Of a stretch of 64,000 bases of DNA, positions 8,865 to 16,538 are shown piece after piece; the first letter of the stretch is position 1; each line of letters opens with the position of its first letter. The stretch is from NCBI GenBank assembly GCA_023228995.1, contig JALOAD010000005.1:1-64000 (forward strand), read 5' to 3'. The notes below the pieces were generated by a model, which was not told the DNA's origin, did no database searches, and saw nothing but the letters and a program-made list of their open reading frames with translations. The stretch is from JALOAD01 sp023228995 [NCBI: Candidatus Muiribacterium halophilum]. GTDB lineage: Bacteria; Muiribacteriota; Muiribacteriia; Muiribacteriales. The translations under genes and the position numbers were made by a program.

Positions 8865-10901
8865 TTATTCTGGTATTTCGGAAAAATATTTATTTTTAAA
8901 TTCTTGTTTCAATTCCTCATTTGAATTTATATGTTTAATTATTGTTTCAGGATAATTCTTTATTGTTTTTGAAATTTCCTTAGATATTAAACTCGGCAGT
9001 CCTTTATTATTATAAATCTTTAAGGCTTCTTCATAGTTTTCATTTTTAATTACATTATCAAAATCTTCACTTCTGTCCTCAAATAATTTTTCAAAATCTA
9101 TTCTTTCAACTATTTCATTAAAGGCATTTTTAATTCCTTCCAAAGAGTCATGTTTTTTATCTATTAAATGAGATTTTATATTACTATTAACATATTCTCT
9201 GACATAAATTGTTGCTTGTTTTTCTCTATCACTTTCTAAATTTTTAAATATTTTGCTTTTTACTAGTTCTACAAAATCATCTTCTTCACGAAAGTGTTCT
9301 TTTGCAGATTCTAATAAAATATTATCACATAATAGATTTTCTACTTCCTGAACTTGAATAGTAAATATGTTGTCTTTTTTCCATTTATCTATTTGACTTT
9401 CAAGATGAAAATCACCATCAATTATTCCAACAGCACTATTACCAATTAATTTTTTATTTTTATTAAATGCTTTTGTATAGTTTATAACCTCTAAATGACC
9501 TCCAACAGGTTGAATGAAATAATCCGGAAACAAAGCACTATATAATTTATAATCCAAACTACCTTTTGTTCCCTCACAAAATAAAATCTTCTTTCTGCTA
9601 CCCAGAAGTTCCATCAATAATTCCTCTGGAAGCTCTTCAGTTTCAGGAATTACCTGAATATTCCATTTATTAGGAGGAGTGAACTCTTTATTCCATAATT
9701 TAACGACATTTTTTCTAGAACTCGCAAAATCCAAATTATGAGTCAGGTATATAAATTGACAGTCAGATCTGATATTCTCTAATTTGTCCCATAAGTCATT
9801 TACAATAGCAAGGTTCAAATGATTCTCAGGTTCATCAACAATTATGTAGGAGTTTTCTTTTGCTAAAATTATATGTGCTATATAATAAAAAATCGCCTTT
9901 TCTCCATCACTAAGATTTTTGAAATCATAATATTTGTCATTATAGTTTATGATTATTTTATTTTTATCAAAAATCATATTTCTATGTTTAATAATAGAAT
10001 TCCATTTATCTAAAATCATATCATTTTTATTTTTATCAGGTTTTAAGATTTCTTTACGAGAAATCATTGCATTATCATAATATTGATACCTATGCTTAAC
10101 ATCAATTTCAATCATAGTTTTTATAATCAAATCTATATCATTAATATAATTATTTAAATCAATTCTTTCTTCTTTAAATAATTTGTCTTGATTCTGACGA
10201 TTTTGTAATTGTGTTCCATAATTACTTTTTAATGGTATTGAATCATAATTTCCACCATAAGAAAATAATTTCTGAGCTGGAATAACTGTTACATTCCCGA
10301 GTTTCATAGTTCTTTTTACTTCACGAGAAAAAGTGCTTTTTCCTGATCCATTTGGACCTATAATCACAAAATTTTTATTAATATACCTAAAAAAAGAAAA
10401 GTTTATTAAATAAACCAAACTATTTTCAAAATATTTTTTAATTTCCAAAAGTTGAGAATAATAATTATGAACATAACTAGTCATAAACTTACTTTTATCT
10501 TTTTGTAAGTTTGAAACAATTTCTTTTTCATTTTTCATATTAAAATAATTTTTTATAGTAGATATAACGCTCTTATAATGATCAGCCGTTGAAAATTGTT
10601 CTACCAATAATTCCAAAAAATTTATAGACAAATTATCCAATCGATCAACTTCAATATTGATAAGAAAATCATTGAAAATTTTTAATATTTCTTCAATATG
10701 AAAATCGTCTATAACAGAAGAAAACAAAACATTAATGTCTTCAATAAATGGACTATCTAAATCTATAATTAACTTAATCTCGTCTTTTTTTTCTTTAATT
10801 TCCAGATTAAAAAAATCTTTAATTTCATGAATATTTTCAATGTATTCTTCCAAAATACCTTTAAGTTTTAAAGCTAATTCTTTTTTCTTTTCATCTTCCA
10901 T
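8865..10901 (-). CDS. AAA/ABC-type ATPase fused to DUF4435 (TOPRIM-like) domain
   Basis: 678 aa in two parts. Residues about 170-410 form an SMC/OLD-like ATPase: Walker A GPNGSGKST (183-191), signature LSDGEKA (331-337), Walker B YIIVDEPEN (353-361) and a THN switch His near 389. Residues about 438-678 match DUF4435: ILFCEG (E445), IIDGDF (D496, D498) and QEVENLL, the acidic pattern of TOPRIM nucleases. This is the composition of AriA plus AriB of PARIS anti-phage systems, here in one chain. The N-terminal 150 residues are helical. GGAGG precedes the ATG. It lies inside the hsd operon between hsdS and the RhuM gene. Confidence 0.8.
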   Translation of the reverse strand: MEDEKKKELALKLKGILEEYIENIHEIKDFFNLEIKEKKDEIKLIIDLDSPFIEDINVLFSSVIDDFHIEEILKIFNDFLINIEVDRLDNLSINFLELLVEQFSTADHYKSVISTIKNYFNMKNEKEIVSNLQKDKSKFMTSYVHNYYSQLLEIKKYFENSLVYLINFSFFRYINKNFVIIGPNGSGKSTFSREVKRTMKLGNVTVIPAQKLFSYGGNYDSIPLKSNYGTQLQNRQNQDKLFKEERIDLNNYINDIDLIIKTMIEIDVKHRYQYYDNAMISRKEILKPDKNKNDMILDKWNSIIKHRNMIFDKNKIIINYNDKYYDFKNLSDGEKAIFYYIAHIILAKENSYIIVDEPENHLNLAIVNDLWDKLENIRSDCQFIYLTHNLDFASSRKNVVKLWNKEFTPPNKWNIQVIPETEELPEELLMELLGSRKKILFCEGTKGSLDYKLYSALFPDYFIQPVGGHLEVINYTKAFNKNKKLIGNSAVGIIDGDFHLESQIDKWKKDNIFTIQVQEVENLLCDNILLESAKEHFREEDDFVELVKSKIFKNLESDREKQATIYVREYVNSNIKSHLIDKKHDSLEGIKNAFNEIVERIDFEKLFEDRSEDFDNVIKNENYEEALKIYNNKGLPSLISKEISKTIKNYPETIIKHINSNEELKQEFKNKYFSEIPE

Positions 10902-10940
10902 TATAATTAAACCCTCCAGTAAATTTATGGAAATCTATGT

Positions 10941-12107
10941 TTATTTTTTATACTTATCAATGATTTCTGACTTTATTCTCCATGTTCCAGTTAATAACTT
11001 CTGCATTAATCCTTTTTTCTGTAATTTATATTTTTCAGTTATTTGCGTTAGTAATTCTATCTCTCTTTGTGCTGATGTTAATATATCAATAATTCTTAGT
11101 TTTTCTTTTTCTGTAGTCCAAAAAACCACTAAATTTCTCATATCTTTTGAGTATATGTGAGGCTGTGCACCACCAGATTGTAATTTATATATCTTATGCT
11201 GTATTCTTTTTAATACATAATATAAAAATTTTGTATTTCCTTTTTTTAAATAGAAAACATTGCAATCAGAAGCCCAGATAGGATAATTATGATACCATAT
11301 AAATCCAGCATAAGCTCCGGATGAACTTACTGTGACTGTTGGGAAATTATGTGTTGGAACATTTGTATAATAAGCATAAGATTGCCCCCCCGCAACAACC
11401 GGAATATGACCATTAATTTTTGTTTTTTTTGTCAAAGCTCTACCTTTTTCAACTTTTATTTCTTCGTTAAAAAGGGAACCTAATTTGACTTTTTTCCATG
11501 CTTCTGGATTTCTTTTTACTGCTTTTTCAGATATTAATTCATTTAATAACCATTTGAATTTTTTTTCTTTTAATTTTATGAGTTTTTCAGTTTTTTCTAT
11601 TGCTTCATCCCATGATGAAAGCAAATCTGCAATAGCTTTCTGCTCTTCAATAGGAGGAATAAGAATCTCAAAATTTTCAAAGTCAGATTTAACAAATCCT
11701 TTTATTGAAGTACCTTGATTAAAAGTTATCAATTCATTAATTTTAAATTTTAGAAAATATGCAATATATATATTAAAAATTTTTTCAGATTTAATTGTTA
11801 AATTTTGAAAATCCTGGCTCGTACATATATCAAATGGAGTAATTACTATTTTGCCAACACCAACTCTACTAACAACAAGTAAGCTATTTTTTCTTATTAT
11901 TTTTGTTGAAGATTTCAAAACTGCTGTTTCTGTAATATAATTCCTAACTGAAATATTGTGTATATTATCTTCGGATATATCTGAGCTGGAAACCCAAGGA
12001 ATACTTCCTTTCCAAAAACTTATATTTTTTTTTGATGGAGTTCCACCTGCTTGAATTACTCCTAATTCACCAATTCTTAACTTTTTCCAGTTTTCTGGTA
12101 ATTTCAT
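10941..12107 (-). CDS. hsdS: Type I restriction specificity subunit (two TRDs)
   Basis: 388 aa, a full-length HsdS. Two target-recognition domains start at residue 1 (KLPENWKKLRIGELGVIQAG) and about 200 (NPEAWKKVKLGSLF). Each is followed by a conserved helical spacer beginning IPPIEEQKAIADLLSSWDEAIEKTEKL (first) and KLRIIDILTSAQREIELL (second). It determines the bipartite recognition site together with HsdM. The first TRD carries GGTPSKKNISFWKGSIPWV, a common TRD start. AGAGG lies upstream of the ATG. A second, half-size S gene is present at 14250-14864. Confidence 0.93.
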   Translation of the reverse strand: MKLPENWKKLRIGELGVIQAGGTPSKKNISFWKGSIPWVSSSDISEDNIHNISVRNYITETAVLKSSTKIIRKNSLLVVSRVGVGKIVITPFDICTSQDFQNLTIKSEKIFNIYIAYFLKFKINELITFNQGTSIKGFVKSDFENFEILIPPIEEQKAIADLLSSWDEAIEKTEKLIKLKEKKFKWLLNELISEKAVKRNPEAWKKVKLGSLFNEEIKVEKGRALTKKTKINGHIPVVAGGQSYAYYTNVPTHNFPTVTVSSSGAYAGFIWYHNYPIWASDCNVFYLKKGNTKFLYYVLKRIQHKIYKLQSGGAQPHIYSKDMRNLVVFWTTEKEKLRIIDILTSAQREIELLTQITEKYKLQKKGLMQKLLTGTWRIKSEIIDKYKK

Positions 12108-12186
12108 TTTTGCCTCTTTATATTGTTATTAACTCTATTCTTATTATAAATCTTTTACAAAATATAGTTATATCTTTTAAAGCTGG

Positions 12187-12206
12187 ATTCCCGAGTTCTC
12201 GGGAAT
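12187..12206. repeat. Short GC hairpin (CCGGGATGAC-like family member)
   Basis: Perfect 10-bp inverted arms ATTCCCGAGT/TCTCGGGAAT followed by GACA, the diverged form of the dispersed GTCATCCCGG hairpin seen at 44.6, 46.5 and 52.5-53.3 kb. It lies between the regulator fragment and hsdS and could attenuate transcription, but there is no U-tract. Confidence 0.55.
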
Positions 12207-12246
12207 GACATTAAATAAAAGCATAAATATAAATTCAAAATTTCTA

Positions 12247-12580
12247 TTATTTCGCATTTTTCCCTTTTATTTCCCAATATCCTGTTTTATTTGAGCCTAT
12301 TCTTTTTAATATTCCCATATCCTTTAATTTCTGCAATCCTCTTGTTACAGTTGCTCTACTTACATTCATTAACTCTGATAATTCCTCTTTTTTTGCATAA
12401 GGATTTTTTACTAGTTCAGATAGTAATTCTTCCAGAAAATCATTTATCGGCTCACTTATCGGCTCACTTATCGGCTCATTTTCTGTTCTCGGGATTATTA
12501 TTGTAAAGAAATCCTCAAATTCAAACTCTGGTTTAATATTTTTTTCTTTCAATATTAGGAAAATTCTTTTTCATCAATAA
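12247..12580 (-). pseudogene. C-terminal remnant of an AlbA_2/ATP-binding regulator
   Basis: The 101 codons from a TTG at 12552 encode FEDFFTIIIPR, the end of the GHKL-like C-terminal domain of AlbA_2-type ATP-binding regulators, then a winged helix (ELSELMNVSRATVTRGLQKLKDMGILKRIG). The frame closes a few codons upstream, near 12580, and the large N-terminal portion is absent, so this is a truncated copy lodged between hsdM and hsdS. Codons for SEPI are triplicated by three 12-bp repeats (12446-12481). It may still make a small wHTH protein. Confidence 0.65.
12446..12481. repeat. Three tandem 12-bp units inside the wHTH fragment
   Basis: ATCGGCTCACTT is repeated three times (the last unit ends ATT), encoding consecutive SEPI tetrapeptides on the minus strand. 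Unit length is a multiple of three, so copy-number changes would keep the frame. Confidence 0.85.
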
Positions 12581-12688
12581 TCATCGTTTTTCCTTGATAA
12601 CTCTCTTTTACTCCACTTATATTCTATTGTAAAATGCGTTCTGCTTAATTGTGACACCAATTGTGACACAATTTTTTTAAAAAACATT

Positions 12689-14260
12689 TTATCTGATATC
12701 TATTTCCTTCAGTTTTTCTGCCATTTTTTTTCTGACTTCTTCAAGTTCCTTTTCAAGTATATCTATTTCCTGCTGCACCTGAAATATATCTATTTCTTCC
12801 TCTTCTTCAAATGTGTCAACATATCTTGGAATATTAAGATTGAAGTCATTTTCTTCTATCTCTTTTATATCTGCTATGTGTGAGTATTTCTCAATCTCTT
12901 TTCTTTTTCTGTAAGTATCAAGAATCTTTTCTATATGTTCATCTGATAATGTATTCTGATTCTTTCCTGAAACGAAATCCTTACTTGCATCTATGAACAC
13001 TACATCTCTGCAATCTTCTTTTTCTCCACCTTTTTCTCTTGCTTTATCAAATATTAGTATAGCTACGGGAATATTGGTTGTCGGAAAAAGATTTCCGGGA
13101 AGTCCTATTACTGCATCTAACAGATTTTCTTCTATTAATGCCTGTCTTATTCTTCCCTCTGATGCTCCTCTGAATAATACTCCATGAGGAACTACAACCG
13201 AGACTCTGCCTTTTCTGTCAAAAGCTGTTTCTATCATGTGAGTTATAAATGCCCAGTCACCTTTACTTTTTGGTGGTACTCCACGCCAGAATCTATTGAA
13301 CTGATCACTTTCAGCATCTTCAGCTCCCCATTTGTCCAGAGAAAATGGAGGATTAGCTACTACAACATCAAATTTCATCAGTTTGTCATTCTCAATAAGT
13401 AATGGGCTGTTTAAAGTGTCACACCATTCTATTCTTGCACTATCAAAGCTATGCAGAAACATATTCATTCTGCATAAAGCCCAGGTGCTTCCATTAGATT
13501 CCTGACCGAAAAGAGCAAAGTCTTTACTTCCAACTGCTTTCCCAGCTTCTATAAGCAATCCACCTGAACCGCATGCAGGGTCACATATTTTTGCACCAGT
13601 ACCAGGATTCGCAAGTTTTGCCACTAGTTCAGTAACTTTTGAAGGTGTGAAGAATTCACCTGCTTTCTTACCTGAATCTGAAGCAAATCTTTCAATAAGA
13701 TATATGTATGTATTCCCTATGACATCTTCTGAGACAAGACTTGGTTTCATATTAAGTAGAGGTTTATTGAAGTCTTCAAGAAGCTGTTTAAGTCTTCTGT
13801 TTCTATCCTTTGTCTTTCCAAGATTAGCTTCACTGTTAAAATCTATGTTTCTAAAAACTCCATCAAGTTTCAGCTTATTACTTTCTTCAATATTATCAAG
13901 TACAATGTTTATAAGTTCACCAATGTTAGCAGCATTTCTTCTATCATAGAGACTGTAAAAATTTGCCGGAAATTCATCAATTACAATCTCTTTTTTTGTT
14001 TCAGGATTTTTTTCTGTAAGTTTTACTATAGGTAATGTAAATCTTTCTCTTTCAAGTTTTCTTAAAATCCTTTCTTCATTATCTCCATATTGCTCTTTAA
14101 GACTTTCATAATGATCAATCCATACGTCTGATATATATTTAAGAAACAGCATAACAAGTATGTAATCCTTGTATTGAGCAGGATCAACAACTCCTCTGAA
14201 TGTATCACAAGCTGACCATGCTGCATTATTTATATCTTTCTGATCGATTTTATCTGCCAT
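12689..14260 (-). CDS. hsdM: Type I restriction-modification methylase subunit
   Basis: 523-aa N6-adenine DNA methyltransferase subunit of the type I complex. An HsdM_N helical domain (YKDYILVMLFLKYISDVW) covers residues 1-150. The SAM-binding motif I ICDPACGSGGLLIEA (226-240) and catalytic motif IV NPPF (303-306) are intact, and the C-terminus is a coiled coil. It overlaps the upstream half-HsdS gene by 11 bp. Read together with the intact R and S genes, the methylase is predicted functional. Confidence 0.96.
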   Translation of the reverse strand: MADKIDQKDINNAAWSACDTFRGVVDPAQYKDYILVMLFLKYISDVWIDHYESLKEQYGDNEERILRKLERERFTLPIVKLTEKNPETKKEIVIDEFPANFYSLYDRRNAANIGELINIVLDNIEESNKLKLDGVFRNIDFNSEANLGKTKDRNRRLKQLLEDFNKPLLNMKPSLVSEDVIGNTYIYLIERFASDSGKKAGEFFTPSKVTELVAKLANPGTGAKICDPACGSGGLLIEAGKAVGSKDFALFGQESNGSTWALCRMNMFLHSFDSARIEWCDTLNSPLLIENDKLMKFDVVVANPPFSLDKWGAEDAESDQFNRFWRGVPPKSKGDWAFITHMIETAFDRKGRVSVVVPHGVLFRGASEGRIRQALIEENLLDAVIGLPGNLFPTTNIPVAILIFDKAREKGGEKEDCRDVVFIDASKDFVSGKNQNTLSDEHIEKILDTYRKRKEIEKYSHIADIKEIEENDFNLNIPRYVDTFEEEEEIDIFQVQQEIDILEKELEEVRKKMAEKLKEIDIR

Positions 14261-14864
14261 TGTTTTCTCCTTTGAGACTATGAGTATCTGATATATAATT
14301 ATTTAAAATATGTTTATACAATCTTTCTTTCTTATCAATCAGTTCTTTCATTAAAATCTGTTCTTGTCTTATAAGTTTGTCTATTTGAATAATACTCTTC
14401 TGTTTTTCAATAGAAGGAATTATTATTTCTATTTCTTCAACTGCATTTTTTGTTATCATTCCAGACAAACTTGAATTCTTTACTCTGCTCATAATATAAG
14501 CCTGGGTTTTATTTAAACTTATGTAGGAGTTTATATATTCCGGTAATATTTTTTCAGGTTCAGTAATTCTTATCTTCAATAGCGGACCTGATAAAGTTAC
14601 AATATTTTCAGGTTCAGTTTCAAGGATAGCAGAATTGAAAATCTGACCTCTTGTCCTGAACACTAAATCACCTTTCCTTAAAATATGATGTTTTTTAAAA
14701 CCCTCATCCTCAACTATTATAGCATTATTTAAATCAATTGTGTTATTTTCAGTCAAATCTTTCATTTGAACCACTGAAACAGTTCCATCAGAACTAGGTT
14801 CAATTTTTTTTCTGAAAGCGTATCCATTAGTTATTTCAGCAATTTCTTTTAATTTAATAATCAT
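14250..14864 (-). CDS. Half-size type I specificity protein (single TRD)
   Basis: 204 aa: one target-recognition domain (KLKEIAEITNGYAFRKKIEP start) plus one conserved helical region (IIIPSIEKQKSIIQIDKLIRQEQILMKEL). Full HsdS proteins are twice this size. Natural half-S proteins can act as dimers to give a palindromic bipartite site, which is known for truncated S subunits. It is the first gene of the operon, with AAGAGG before the ATG, and is translationally coupled to hsdM. It may be an alternative specificity partner to the 388-aa HsdS or a recombination donor. Confidence 0.82.
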   Translation of the reverse strand: MIIKLKEIAEITNGYAFRKKIEPSSDGTVSVVQMKDLTENNTIDLNNAIIVEDEGFKKHHILRKGDLVFRTRGQIFNSAILETEPENIVTLSGPLLKIRITEPEKILPEYINSYISLNKTQAYIMSRVKNSSLSGMITKNAVEEIEIIIPSIEKQKSIIQIDKLIRQEQILMKELIDKKERLYKHILNNYISDTHSLKGENNGR

Positions 14865-14881
14865 AAATCCTCTTGAATTTT

Positions 14882-14904
14882 TTACAGTAACTTTATTACT
14901 GTAA
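14882..14904. promoter_or_regulatory. Palindrome over the hsd operon start (candidate operator)
   Basis: TTACAGTAA, 5-bp spacer, TTACTGTAA: perfect 9-bp inverted arms. It begins at the last base of the -10 hexamer and covers the predicted +1 region, the classical position for a repressor site. No controller gene is evident in the operon apart from the wHTH fragment and RhuM. Confidence 0.6.
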
Positions 14905-14933
14905 TTATAAACTTAAAAAACATTAGTCGTCAA
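14904..14933 (-). promoter_or_regulatory. hsd operon promoter
   Basis: Minus strand: -35 TTGACG (14928-14933), 18 bp, perfect -10 TATAAT (14904-14909), about 40 bp upstream of the half-HsdS ATG at 14864. Confidence 0.75.
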
Positions 14934-15145
14934 GTGTTTTTTTTAAATATAATTATAAAATCAAAGTTTTTCCATTAGTGTCCAAGAAAATTTTTGAAAA
15001 TATTATGAAAACCATTATTGACAATAATTAAACAGAATATCTTAAAATTTCCAGACATGATTTATAAGAACAAATTGAGATAAAAATATTATTTTGTGTT
15101 TGTGAAATTTATCACATTGTCAAATTACGTGATACGACCCCAAAC

Positions 15146-15619
15146 TTAATATTTTTTTGTTTTTGCTTTTATGGTGATTTTGCCGGGAATTATGTCAATC
15201 TCTGCACTTTGGGGGTCAATATTTGCAGGAAGTGTCTTTTTTATGCTTTTTTCATAAGTAGTTAATTGCGAACTTTTCCTTCTTGATGAGCTCTGGGCCT
15301 GAATCTGATATTTATATATAAGTTCTATACTGTTTTCGGTAAGATCTATACTGATATTACTTTTATCAATGTTTTTTTCTTTTATATACAAAAATAGATT
15401 ATCACCAGTTAATGCATGGTTGATCTGAGGTTCAAACTTAATATCCGGCATATTACTTCTGTCTATACTAATATTTGGCGAAACAGATTGTTTTCTAACA
15501 TCAAAAACAGGATTTCCCATATTTTTATGAAAATTAGTATAATCATTATATAGAGAATATGCCCCGTAAATAGCAAGAATTACAACAAATAAATTAAATA
15601 AATATTTTAACAGTCTCAT
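15146..15619 (-). CDS. Membrane-anchored Hsp20/alpha-crystallin-like protein
   Basis: 157 aa. One N-terminal transmembrane segment (about 5-22, YLFNLFVVILAIYGAYSLY) is followed by a beta-rich C-terminal domain. The end, LPANIDPQSAEIDIIPGKITIKAKT, follows the small heat-shock pattern (LP..VD...A....G.LTI..PK), preceded by a basic-Ser linker SSSRRKS. The usual free C-terminal IxI tail is missing and the protein stops shortly after. I infer an extracytoplasmic or membrane-tethered chaperone-like domain; the precise role is unknown. It is a single gene with divergent surroundings. Confidence 0.55.
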   Translation of the reverse strand: MRLLKYLFNLFVVILAIYGAYSLYNDYTNFHKNMGNPVFDVRKQSVSPNISIDRSNMPDIKFEPQINHALTGDNLFLYIKEKNIDKSNISIDLTENSIELIYKYQIQAQSSSRRKSSQLTTYEKSIKKTLPANIDPQSAEIDIIPGKITIKAKTKKY

Positions 15620-15646
15620 AAAACTCCTTTTTAAAACAAAAAACTT

Positions 15647-15748
15647 GCGAATTAGCGAAATAGTGAATCAAAATGTTCATTCAACATTTTTTAGTGAAAT
15701 AGATTTAAAGCTTTTTCCACTTCACCATCTCACCACTTACTATTTCAC
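15647..15748. repeat. Composite octamer/palindrome intergenic element, copy
   Basis: Starts with GCGAATTA GCGAAATA GTGAATCA, then a diverged AAATGTTCATTCAACATTT core (about 15671-15690), and ends with the complementary octamers (CACTTCACC ATCTCACC ...). The two ends can pair as a long imperfect hairpin. Fills the gap between two minus-strand genes. Confidence 0.65.
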
Positions 15749-15758
15749 AGATTTCTTC

Positions 15759-16340
15759 TTAATTATTAATTGCTCTTTTAGTTACTGCTATTCCATCTCC
15801 ATTATCAAAATAAAAATCAGTATGAAAATTCTTATTTTTTTTTAGAAAATCTATGTATTCATCAATTTTATTAGTTATTCTTTTATATTTATACTCAAGA
15901 TTTTCATTATCTTCAAGATGATTTTTAAAATTAAGATTATCTGAAACAAATAAAGTATTTTTATGTGAAAATTTTTGAGAATACTCAAAAAAATCTTTAT
16001 ACATCCTTTTAGTACCATCTATAAAAATAAGATCTACAACTATATTTTCATTAAATTCAAAAAAATTAATTGGGAAAAAATTAATTTTATTAAAATATTT
16101 AACATTTTGTTCACACAAAGTTATTCTAAATGGATCCATTTCACAGGTATAAACATTTTGTACACAAGGTATTTGAGCAAAATAAATTGAAGAAAAACCA
16201 TTGCCGGTACCAATTTCCAAAATACTTTTTATTTTTTTATCTATAATAAGAGTTTGAAGAAATTCAACAGTTTCAATCCTAGCTCTTGGAATTTTATAAA
16301 CATCAGCTTCAATCATAACTTTTTTTAAAAATAAAATCAT
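15759..16340 (-). CDS. Class I SAM-dependent O-methyltransferase-like protein
   Basis: 193 aa, Rossmann methyltransferase. The SAM-binding glycine motif LEIGTGNGFSSIYFA lies near residue 37, with an acidic residue ending the next strand (YTCEMDPF) and VDLIFIDGTKRMYKDFFE corresponding to the O-methyltransferase-3 family metal/substrate loop. The ATG at 16340 is preferred (AGGAG 12 bp upstream); a TTG three codons earlier is too close to that site. The substrate cannot be inferred. Stands alone. Confidence 0.75.
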   Translation of the reverse strand: MILFLKKVMIEADVYKIPRARIETVEFLQTLIIDKKIKSILEIGTGNGFSSIYFAQIPCVQNVYTCEMDPFRITLCEQNVKYFNKINFFPINFFEFNENIVVDLIFIDGTKRMYKDFFEYSQKFSHKNTLFVSDNLNFKNHLEDNENLEYKYKRITNKIDEYIDFLKKNKNFHTDFYFDNGDGIAVTKRAINN

Positions 16341-16538
16341 AAAAATCAAATACTCCTAAATAACATTTCCCAGTCATGCTATGACGATTCACAATGTGAC
16401 TTGTCAGCGTTTTTGAGCTTTGCTCAAGTTTTAAACCTAGTTTTACTTGTAAAACTATATCGTGAGCACAGCGAACTATCTTGTTTTAGAATATCGTGCA
16501 TTTATGCACTATCCCTAATAGCCCTACTAACCCAACAA

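Noticed and set aside
12553-12688. Short frame MIIDEKEFS with flanking TTGTGTCACAATT direct repeats as a leader peptide
   Set aside because: Nine codons, no coupling to the next frame and no hairpin; too weak to call.
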